NCBI GenBank assembly: GCA_949126835.1
Contig: CASBPS010000188.1
Location: 620,001 to 684,000 of the forward strand
DNA: 64,000 bases
Source of the DNA: Anisus vortex
Lineage: Eukaryota > Mollusca > Gastropoda > Planorbidae
Reading direction: 5' to 3'
Shown: positions 26,486 through 35,612 of the stretch, one piece after another
How positions within the stretch are numbered: position 1 is the first letter of the stretch
Layout of the letters: each line of letters opens with the position of its first letter
The notes under the pieces: model-generated
What the model was told of the DNA's origin: nothing
Seen by the model: only the letters and a program-made list of their open reading frames with translations
Database searches by the model: none
Program-made: the position numbers and the translations under genes

Positions 26486-29218
26486 ATGGAATTTATTGAA
26501 AATCCAGAAGAAGAAGTTCTGAAAACTTTACCAATAAAGAAGTTAAAAGAGATCGCTGAGATCTTAAAGATAGAAGTTACTGAGACTACACCATCGAGGA
26601 CTGTGTTGACACAGCAGATAAAAGATGTGTTGATTGCGAGTGGCAAGTTGAAAGTAGAATCAAGCGCGGAGGGATATCAAGTTGAAGGTCAGATGTCTGA
26701 ACAGTTGCGATTTCAACTAGAAATGAAACGGTTTGAGATGGAACAAAAACGTTTGGAAATAGAAGAAAAACGTCTTGAGATGGAAGATAAGAAAAGTCAA
26801 AGAGAAAGTCAGGAAAGAATAGAGCTAGCGAAGATAGGAGCTACTAAAAAAGAATCTCATAATGATGTAGAGATGGCCAGATGGAAAAAGCTAGTCCCTA
26901 CCTACATTGATAAAGAAAGTGAAATAGCTAATTTCTTCCAGACCTTTGAAATTTCTTGCAGAGATTTTAAGTTCCCAGAAGATAAATGGGGAATATTAGT
27001 CAGAACAGCTTTTACTCAGGGAAGGGCAAGAGATTGTGTTCTATTGTTAAAAGAGGAGAATTTAAATGATTATGAAATCATTAAAGACACTGTACTTAAA
27101 GCCTATAACCAAATACCGGAAAGTTATCGGAAAAGGTTCCGTCAGTACACAATGTCCCCTTACCAAACACACTTAGACTTCCTTAGAGCAGAAGAAAAGT
27201 TAATGGATCAGTGGATAAAATCCAGAAATATCTCCACATTAAAAGAAATGAAAGATATCATTCTGTTAGAGGATTTTATTAACAAAGTGAGGCCGGATAT
27301 AAGAATGTATTTATCCGAGCGTGATATCACTGACCCACATAAGGCTGCTGATTTAGCTGAACAGTATGCATTGTGTCATAGGACAGCTGATGGAAAGAAT
27401 TTTAATCGGTCACAACGGCCAGCAGAAAACACACAACAACAACATCGTGAAAAAGAGCATTTTGTGAAACAAAATGATGTTAATAAAAAACCTGTCAACA
27501 AAAACGTCCAATGTACTTTTTGTAAAAGAACAGGACATAGCATCGAAGACTGTTGGAGTATAAGGAAAGACAAAAGACCTAACAAAGTGGTCATGTGTGC
27601 AAGCCATAAACCAATACAGAATGTACAAGAAAGCGAAAATACAAACGAACTGAATTCGAAGAAAGATTATTCTAAACCAGAAACACTGAGGGTGGATTTG
27701 CCTGAGAGCAAAAGTCAGAAGGTAGAGAAATCTACAACTGAAGATAATGAGGATAAATATCCTGATTATAAATACAGAATGGCTACTATTGGATTAATTG
27801 TCCAAGTCCACAGAGACGAAAAAGTAGACCAAAGTATTTTTGACTCGAACAAGAGTCTGAAGTCATCGAAAGATGAAACAACACCCGAAAGTCATGGTCA
27901 AGGGAAGAATAAAATTGACACAGAGACCCTGTGCAGTTTTCAACCGTTCATTAGTGAAGGTTGTGTGGCCTTACAAAAGGAAGGACCACTGAAGTCCGTA
28001 AAAATATTACGAGACACAGGAGCATCATTAACACTGCTGCTTAAAGATGTATTACCATTGAATGATAATACATTGACAGGACAGACTGTCCTATTGAGAG
28101 GTTTTGAATGGAAAGAAGAAATACCTCTACATAGGATATACCTCACATCTGACTTGGTGACAGGATATGTGACAGTTGGAGTAATATCAAAACTTCCTGT
28201 TGAGGGCATATCCGTTATCCTAGCAAATGATTTGGCGAAAGGGAGGGTGAGACCTGAACTGATTGTGAAGGAAAATCCCGACCCTAGTCCTATGGTGGAG
28301 ACAGGAAAAGGAAAAGAACTTTATCCTGTAGGTGATGTCATAAATGGTATGACACCACAGAAAAAGAAAGAAGAAATTCTCTCACAAGAAAAGGAAAAGA
28401 AAGAAAAAATTCTCCCACGAGAGAAGAAAGAGGAAGAAGAAGTGGAACGTGTTACTACTATTTTCTCCATGATTGAAGATTGTCCGAAAGGAAATGATCA
28501 ATCAAAGAAGTCATCCCAAAATGAATTGATTGCTGAGCAGAAAGTAGACCCAGAGTTGCTACAGTTGCATGAGAAAGCTGTCGACGAGAAAGAAACTCCT
28601 ACTACTGATGTCTATGAACAGATAGACCACAGCATAAACAAACAACAATGCAAACCTGCAGTTGCCGGTACAGATGAAGATTTGAGGAGCATCACTGAAG
28701 AAACGAGTGCGGAGAGCTGGACCGAAACTATCAAAAGCTATGGGTTACCACAATCCATACGGACAGATCGAGGGACCAACTTCGCCCCGGAACTCTTCAA
28801 TCCAGTCCTAAAGAACTTATGCCTGGAGCAGGAGATGTCAACTGAATCCCATCCGGAAAGTCGAGGAGCCTATGGACCAATCTTTGGACCCACTGTCCAA
28901 GGACCACTCAAACTACTTCAAGAGGAATGGCAGACCGAATTGGACCTCCTTGGGCTGATCAAGTACCTAGATAAGTACATAATTTTTTTGTCTGACATAA
29001 CTGTTTTTGTTAGAAAAAAATTGTACACTGTTCCCATGCAGATGCCATTGTTGTGTGATGAAAGAAAGGCAAAAATATTATATCATTTGAAAATGATAAA
29101 GCCTTACCTTCTGAAAACAATTGGAATAAGCTTGATGTTGTTAACATTGTTACTCTTATTTGTAAAATTTATGCCTGGAGTACAGGATGAATTGAATGAC
29201 AAATTCACTGATAGTTAG
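26486..29218 (+). CDS. Gag-protease-degenerate integrase polyprotein (910 aa)
   Basis: Structural polyprotein of the element. The start ATG follows a 172-nt leader. Residues 10-50 look like a SAP-like helical motif, and 71-115 form a highly charged, probably coiled-coil helix. Residues 131-300 resemble the SCAN-like Gag capsid of animal Gypsy elements. A CCHC zinc knuckle uses C343, C346, H351 and C356. Aspartic protease spans about 485-590, with DTGAS at 510-514. A Lys/Glu-rich linker covers 624-653. Residues 681-874 carry integrase pieces: a leader near 681-703, the second catalytic Asp in DRGTNF (D761), HPESRGA at 789-795, VQGPLKLLQEEW at 804-815, and the C-terminal HLKMIKPY at 867-874. 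The first catalytic Asp, the zinc-binding domain and the catalytic Glu segment are missing, so integrase should be inactive. RT and RNase H are absent. Residues 878-893 are uncharged and hydrophobic, of unknown origin. Gag and protease look intact. Confidence 0.88.
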   Translation: MEFIENPEEEVLKTLPIKKLKEIAEILKIEVTETTPSRTVLTQQIKDVLIASGKLKVESSAEGYQVEGQMSEQLRFQLEMKRFEMEQKRLEIEEKRLEMEDKKSQRESQERIELAKIGATKKESHNDVEMARWKKLVPTYIDKESEIANFFQTFEISCRDFKFPEDKWGILVRTAFTQGRARDCVLLLKEENLNDYEIIKDTVLKAYNQIPESYRKRFRQYTMSPYQTHLDFLRAEEKLMDQWIKSRNISTLKEMKDIILLEDFINKVRPDIRMYLSERDITDPHKAADLAEQYALCHRTADGKNFNRSQRPAENTQQQHREKEHFVKQNDVNKKPVNKNVQCTFCKRTGHSIEDCWSIRKDKRPNKVVMCASHKPIQNVQESENTNELNSKKDYSKPETLRVDLPESKSQKVEKSTTEDNEDKYPDYKYRMATIGLIVQVHRDEKVDQSIFDSNKSLKSSKDETTPESHGQGKNKIDTETLCSFQPFISEGCVALQKEGPLKSVKILRDTGASLTLLLKDVLPLNDNTLTGQTVLLRGFEWKEEIPLHRIYLTSDLVTGYVTVGVISKLPVEGISVILANDLAKGRVRPELIVKENPDPSPMVETGKGKELYPVGDVINGMTPQKKKEEILSQEKEKKEKILPREKKEEEEVERVTTIFSMIEDCPKGNDQSKKSSQNELIAEQKVDPELLQLHEKAVDEKETPTTDVYEQIDHSINKQQCKPAVAGTDEDLRSITEETSAESWTETIKSYGLPQSIRTDRGTNFAPELFNPVLKNLCLEQEMSTESHPESRGAYGPIFGPTVQGPLKLLQEEWQTELDLLGLIKYLDKYIIFLSDITVFVRKKLYTVPMQMPLLCDERKAKILYHLKMIKPYLLKTIGISLMLLTLLLLFVKFMPGVQDELNDKFTDS

Positions 29219-30733
29219 TTACCAAACTTACTATTTTAAAACTAAATCCCTTACTTGTGATGAAAAAGGAATGAGTAAAAGTATTGTTAGAGTAAATATC
29301 ATTATAGTGTGATATTTCTAAACAAACTTGTTAGGTTGAGCAGTTAAAATAATTGCTATAAGAGAAAAAGATCAGTTTTATCCGCAGAATTGGTTTCTAA
29401 ATCAGAGGACATTATAAATGTGGACTGATTATAAGATATGTTTGAGAATCTCTGGAAATGATAATTGAAACATTTGGCAGAGAGGATAATCTGATTGATA
29501 AAGATGTAAATGATTTTAAGAAAAGAGAATTTTCTATCACTAAAGTATTGAGAAATGTTTTATGATTGTACTATGGAAATTTATTTTATCATGTACTGTT
29601 GTTGAAATATTGCACTGAGTCAGTATGCACATTTCTTCTATGTGAATTTATTCATTTGTTCTATTATCATTGAATGTATGATAATGTAGGGTAAAAATAG
29701 TTGCAGCAAGACAGAACTATGACTAAAAAGAATTCCAAGAATTGTATTATATTTGATTTTTCACTTTTAGGATACTGTTACATGAAAAGCAGACCAGAAG
29801 TGAAACTAATGTAAAATAAAACTTATCCTTGTTTTGTATAAATTTAGGATATGTGCCACTGACTTGACACTGTAAACCAGAATGGTTGAGAATGTCATGG
29901 TTGAGAATTTATAATGTTGACACACCAATGTTCAACTAATGTATTATTAATTAAGGATTTCATGTCAAGATTGTAAAACTAATCTATATTTTTTCTGTAT
30001 TAGTTAAAATAGATTGAATGAATTGTATTGACAAGCAAAAGACTGGGTAGACCTGAACACTGTGGAAGTAACAGGAACCTAGAACCTATGAATAAAACCT
30101 TTATGGAAAATGGAAAAGAGCAATGTACACCACTGAAAAGATTGGAAATGGAATGTTTTACCACAACAGTCAAACCAGCAGTTGTTTTGTACATAAATTG
30201 TTACATTGATTTCGCTCTGAAAAAAATTAATAGTAGCCTAAGCTTAACTCTTTTCTACTTCAATAATATTGTATTTGAAATGTCTTTGATGTAATCTAAA
30301 GAAAATAAGTACTTACTGTGTAGTACTAAGATTGTATGAAGATAATATAATCTGCTTTGATTGATAGTTAATTAAGTAAATTAACCAATTTGTTTTAAGT
30401 AAATCCATGTCTGCATGAAAGATAGAATGTTTCAATTCAAAACTGCTACGATGTGAACTCTTTTAAAAAGAAAATAATGACGTCGAAAGGTCATGGTAAA
30501 ATGAAAGATTGAAATATTTTTAATGAAATTGTCTATAAACTATTTTAATTCGTGAACAGACTATGTTTAATGTTCTCAAAATAACATAAATGAATGTCAT
30601 ATTGAGATTATGGTTGTTAAATAATGCTCATTTAGTTACGATAACTATTTAATCGCGTAGCAATATTTTTTTGACCTAGGCTGTGATGAGGTAAATTTGC
30701 ATAGCGATGTCAACATTGTTAAAATCAATTGAG

Positions 30734-30772
<39 letters not shown>

Positions 30773-31381
30773 CGGAATTGACCTCAATTTCTGTGTCGCG
30801 TCACAGACAGTTGTCTAATGTGTTAGCCAGCCTACAAACATACTGTCGAAGCAATAAAAATTTTTGTAACGTGTAATTAGGTCAGGTCTAGTAGTATTTT
30901 TTTCATCAAGAGCGTTTGTTTTTTTTCTGCTTATGAAAAAATAAGTCGTGTCTGAATAGACATTAAGTGATTTTTCTTTTGTTGTTTGATTACAAATGTA
31001 AAAGATATTAGTTTATAATTAAATGGACGAGAGAGGTTTTTATTAACGTGGAATGTTCATGTAATAGAAGTTATTAACTTGTATTATATTATATCTATTA
31101 AGAATGATTATGTATTTTTCTTGTATACAAGATTTAGATAAACAATTTAATTGTCCATTGTTTTGAATTAAAAATTGAATGATTGAATGACTGTAGTTAA
31201 GCCATTTGATAAGATGAACTTAGATTGCATATATTATATGTTATTGTTATCAGTTCGATTGAATTATTGGGATAGCCAATTGAATGTATTGTTTTCCCCG
31301 GAATATTTTCTTTTATAATTATTCCTTAAAATTAACATTTTTCGTATGGTTAAAATGTAAAGGAAATAATTATAAAACTTT
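29219..31381 (+). other. AT-rich region without credible ORF, between ORF and polypurine tract
   Basis: About 2.2 kb with stops in all frames. I saw no RT, RNase H or envelope motif on either strand. One forward frame at 30028-30294 is open for 88 codons, but only from a TTG, which is not a credible start in an animal. The region holds a (GA)16 microsatellite and scattered AATAAA strings. It could be the decayed RT end of the element, captured non-coding DNA, or cis-acting sequence kept by a non-autonomous family. Confidence 0.7.
30737..30768 (+). repeat. (GA)16 microsatellite
   Basis: Thirty-two bases of uninterrupted GA dinucleotide inside the region after the ORF, preceded by gagaat and followed by aaggcgg. 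The purine run is not next to the 3' LTR, so it is unlikely to be the main plus-strand primer, though a central purine tract role cannot be excluded. Confidence 0.95.
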
Positions 31382-31394
31382 AGAAGGGGGGGGA
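31382..31394 (+). other. Polypurine tract
   Basis: agaagggggggga, thirteen purines with eight consecutive G, ends exactly one base before the TG of the 3' LTR. This is the expected position and composition of the plus-strand primer that resists RNase H. An eight-G run is also a likely place for sequencing or replication length error. Confidence 0.9.
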
Positions 31395-32015
31395 TGTTAC
31401 GAATATCGGTCATAAATGAATGACGTAGTAAGGCATTGACCTCATAACAAGTGCGTATCAGAGTCCAAAGCGACCAAGGTTTGACCTTTATGCCCTGAGG
31501 GCAGTTTAAATAAAATAATTCGTTCAAATCCCGTGGAAATTGAAGGATAATTCTGGATCGTAGTAATTATAGAGAAAGAGGTTAAAATGCGTATTAAGAC
31601 CCTGTAGAATCTTCGATGATAGTTTTCTTTGTTAAGTCCCGACCTCCTTAAAGTTAGTTCAGTTTAAACGTTTGTAGAGTGAAGTCGCTATATTCATTTG
31701 TATATTGTATGCCATTGTATTGAAACTTATGTTGCCATCAGTTGATGAAGTTTATTGATCGTTTATATTGAGTCTACAATTTAAATAAAATTGTTTATTC
31801 AACAACTGGAGTTGTTTGATCTATCATTGTTGAGAAAGGTGTTGAAGATAATTATCTCGAATATAACTACATTGCTGCATAGACCTGTCAGTCAAGGAAC
31901 CCCTAGCTTGGGCTACAGATTAGCAGAATCTAGAGACTTCTAATAAAGATACAACTATATTCATTGAATCCGATTTAACGAGTCGTAATAATAATCAACC
32001 TAAAGGGCCATAACA
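31395..32015 (+). repeat. 3' LTR
   Basis: 621-bp copy of the 5' LTR, offset 5702 bp, with only two differences found by line-by-line comparison. It follows the polypurine tract directly and is followed by gtat, the right target duplication, then satellite. Confidence 0.96.
31942..31947 (+). terminator. Candidate polyadenylation signal AATAAA in 3' LTR
   Basis: The AATAAA hexamer lies about 70 bp before the 3' LTR end, inside taataaagatac. The equivalent position in the 5' LTR is 26240-26245. In an LTR element this would direct cleavage shortly downstream in R. Other AATAAA strings exist in the LTR, so the assignment is tentative. Confidence 0.45.
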
Positions 32016-32019
32016 GTAT
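32016..32019 (+). repeat. Right target site duplication GTAT
   Basis: It directly follows taaca of the 3' LTR and leads into acatatctcac, restoring satellite phase. It pairs with 25689-25692. Confidence 0.92.
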
Positions 32020-33063
32020 ACATATCTCACTTCACGTTCCATGAATCACACCATCTATCCTAACATTCCATACATATCTCACATTACTTCCATATATCAC
32101 ATCATCTCATTCTACATTCTATACTCATCTCACTTCACGTTCCATGAATCACATCATATATTCTAACATTCTATGCATATCTCACTTCACGTTCCATGAA
32201 TCACATCTTCAATACAACATTCTATACATGTCTCACTTTACGTTCCATGAATCACATCACTTATTCTAACTTTCTATACATATCTCACTTTACGTTCCAT
32301 GAATTCATCTATTCTAACGTTCTATACATATCCCACTTCACGTCCATGATTCCATCTATTTTAACATTCTATACATATCTCACTTCATGTTCCATTAATC
32401 GCATCATCTATTCTAACATTCTATACATATCTCACTTCACGTTAAATAAATCACATCATCTATTCTATTATTTTATACATATCTCACTTCACGTTCCATG
32501 AATCATATCATCTATTCTAACATTCTATACATGTCTCACTTCAGGTTCCATGAATCACATCATCTATTCTAATATTCTTTACATATCTCACCTCACGTTC
32601 CATGAATCACATCATCTATTCTTACATTCTATACCTATCTCACTTTACCTTCCATTAATCCATCTATTCTAACAATCTATACATATCTCACTTCACGTTC
32701 CATGAATCATATAATCTATTCTAACATTCTATACATGTCTTACTTCATGTTCCAAGAATCACATCATCTATTCTGATATTCTATACATATCTCACTTCAC
32801 GTTCCATGAATCACATCATCTCTTCTAACTTTCTATACATATCTCACTTCACGTTCCATGAATCCATCTATTCTAACATTCTATACATATCTCACTTCAC
32901 GTTCCTTTAATCCATCTATTCTAACATTCTATACATATCTCACTTCTAGTTCCATGAATCGCATCATCTATTCTATTTTTCCAGCATATCTCACTTCACG
33001 TTTAATGAATCACATCATTTATTCTAACATTCTTTACATATCTCACTTCATGTTCCATGAATC

Positions 33064-35612
33064 ACATCATCTATTCTAACATTCTATACATATCTCACTT
33101 CACGTTTCATTAATTACAACATCTATTCTAACATTCTATTCATATCTCACTTCACGTTCAATTAATCACATCATCTATTCTAACATTGTATACATATCTC
33201 ATTTCACGTTCCATGAATCACACCATCTATCCTAACATTCCATACATATCTCACATTACGTTCCATGTATCACATCATCTATTCTAACATTCTATACTCA
33301 TCTCACTTCACGTTCCATGAATCACATCATCTATTCTAACATTCTATACATGTCTCACTTCACGTTCCATAAATCATATCATCTATTCTAACTTTCTATA
33401 CATATCTCACTTTACGTTCCATAAATCCATCTATTCTAACATTCTATACATATCTTTTTTCATGTTCCATGAATCCATCTATTCTAACATTCTATACATA
33501 TCTCACTTTACGTTCCATGAATCATATCATCTATTCTAACATTATATACATATCTCACTTCACGTTCTATTAATCACATCATCTATTCTAACTTTCTATA
33601 CATATCTCACTTTACGTTCCATGAATCACATCATCTATTTTAACATTCTATACCTATCTCACTTTACCTTCCATTAATTCATCTATTCTAACATTTTATA
33701 CATATCTTACTTCACGTTCCATGAATCGCATCATCTATTCTAACATTCTATACATATCTCACTTCACATTTAATGAATCACATCAACTATTCTAACATTA
33801 TATACATATCTCTCTTCATGTTCCATGAATCCATCTATTCTAACAATCTATACATATCTCACTTCACGTTCCATGAATCACATCATCTATTCGAACATTC
33901 TATACATATCTCACTTTACGTTCCAAAAATCACACCATTCTAACCTTATATACATATCTCAATTCACGTTCCATAAATCACATCATCTACTCTAACATTC
34001 TATATATGTCTCACTTCAGGTTCCATGAATCACATCATCTATTCTAATATTCTATACATATCTCACTTCACGTTCCATGAATCACATCATCTATTCTAAC
34101 ATTATATACACATCTCACTTCACGTTCCATGAATCACATCATCTATTATAACATTCTATACATATCTCACTTTACGTTCCATGAATCCATCTATTATAAC
34201 ATTTTATACATATCTCTCTTCATGTTCCATGAATCCATCTATTCTAACAATCTATAAATATTTCACTTCACGTTCCATGAATCACATCATCTATTCTAAT
34301 ATTCTATACATATCTCACTTCACGTTCCATAAATCATATCATCTATTCTAACATTCTATACATATCTCACTTCAGGTTCCATGAATCACATTATCTATTC
34401 TAAAATTCTATACATATCTCACTTCAAGTTATAATGAATCACATCATCTATTCTAACATTCTATACATATCTTACTTCACGTTCCATTAATCACATCATC
34501 TATTCTAACATTCTATTCATATCTCACTTCACGTTCAATGAATCACATCATCTATTCTAACATTGTATACATATCTCACTTCACGTTCCATGAATCACAC
34601 CATCTATCCTAACATTCCATACATATCTCACATTACTTCCATATATCACATCATCTCATTCTACATTCTATACTCATCTCACTTCACGTTCCATAAATCA
34701 CATCATATATTCTAACATTCTATGCATATCTCACTTCACGTTCCATGAATCACATCTTCAATACAACATTCTATACATGTCTCACTTCACGTTCCATGAA
34801 TCACATCACTTATTCTAACTTTCTATACATATCTCACTTTACGTTCCATGAATTCATCTATTCTAACGTTCTATACATATCCCACTTCACGTCCATGATT
34901 CCATCTATTTTAACATTCTATACATATCTCACTTCATGTTCCATTAATCGCATCATCTATTCTAACATTCTATACATATCTCAATTCACGTTAAATAAAT
35001 CACATCATCTATTCTATTATTTTATACATATCTCACTTCACGTTCCATGAATCATATCATCTATTCTAACATTCTATACATGTCTCACTTCAGGTTCCAT
35101 GAATCACATCATCTATTCTAATATTCTTTACATATCTCACCTCACGTTCCATGAATCACATCATCTATTCTTACATTCTATACCTATCTCACTTTACCTT
35201 CCATTAATCCATCTATTCTAACAATCTATACATATCTCACTTCACGTTCCATGAATCATATAATCTATTCTAACATTCTATACATGTCTTACTTCATGTT
35301 CCAAGAATCACATCATCTATTCTGATATTCTATACATATCTCACTTCACGTTCCATGAATCACATCATCTCTTCTAACTTTCTATACATATCTCACTTCA
35401 CGTTCCATGAATCCATCTATTCTAACATTCTATACATATCTCACTTCACGTTCCTTTAATCCATCTATTCTAACATTCTATACATATCTCACTTCTAGTT
35501 CCATGAATCGCATCATCTATTCTATTTTTCCAGCATATCTCACTTCACGTTTAATGAATCACATCATTTATTCTAACATTCTTTACATATCTCACTTCAC
35601 GTTCCATGAATC
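33064..35612 (+). repeat. 2549-bp higher-order unit without the retroelement (empty-site copy)
   Basis: Its first 1.5 kb matches 24181-25692 at an offset of 8876 bp, and its last 1.0 kb matches 32020-33063 at an offset of 2549 bp. Removing the element and one GTAT makes the two offsets equal. The occupied unit is thus a direct paralogue of this one, and 34565-34568 is the unoccupied target GTAT. Confidence 0.88.

Larger units (their letters stand above)
25693..32015 (+). mobile_element. Ty3/Gypsy-type LTR retrotransposon, RT-less (non-autonomous)
   Basis: Complete 6323-bp insertion: 621-bp LTRs at both ends, tRNA-Pro-type primer binding site 3 nt after the 5' LTR, polypurine tract directly before the 3' LTR, and 4-bp target duplications outside. 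The internal region holds one ORF (Gag, protease, degenerate integrase) and about 2.2 kb of AT-rich DNA with no credible ORF. No reverse transcriptase or RNase H motif was seen in any part of the internal region. The retained order protease then integrase with no RT between resembles the Gmr1-like group, in which integrase precedes RT; the alternative is the usual order with RT-RNase H deleted. Two LTR differences in 621 bp (0.3%) indicate recent insertion, so mobility must have come from a related autonomous element. Confidence 0.93.

Noticed and set aside
27376..28209. Reverse-strand ORFs of 72-89 codons inside the gag-pro region
   Set aside because: Antisense shadows of the 910-codon ORF, with no recognisable motif and no independent start support.
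30028..30294. 88-codon forward ORF after the polyprotein
   Set aside because: It opens at a TTG, not an ATG, matches no family I know and lies in AT-rich DNA. The overlapping reverse ORF at 30000-30194 is equally unsupported.
29219..31381. Hidden envelope or RT gene after the polyprotein
   Set aside because: No frame stays open with a credible start, and no catalytic or membrane motif was found by reading. Only a profile search could recover highly decayed remains.
31264..31527. Reverse ORF crossing into the 3' LTR
   Set aside because: It spans the polypurine tract and LTR border, which makes a real gene implausible, and no motif is present.
25693..32015. Endogenous retrovirus instead of retrotransposon
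   Set aside because: No envelope gene is present, and Gag and protease resemble animal Ty3/Gypsy elements. The proline-type primer site alone does not show retroviral origin.
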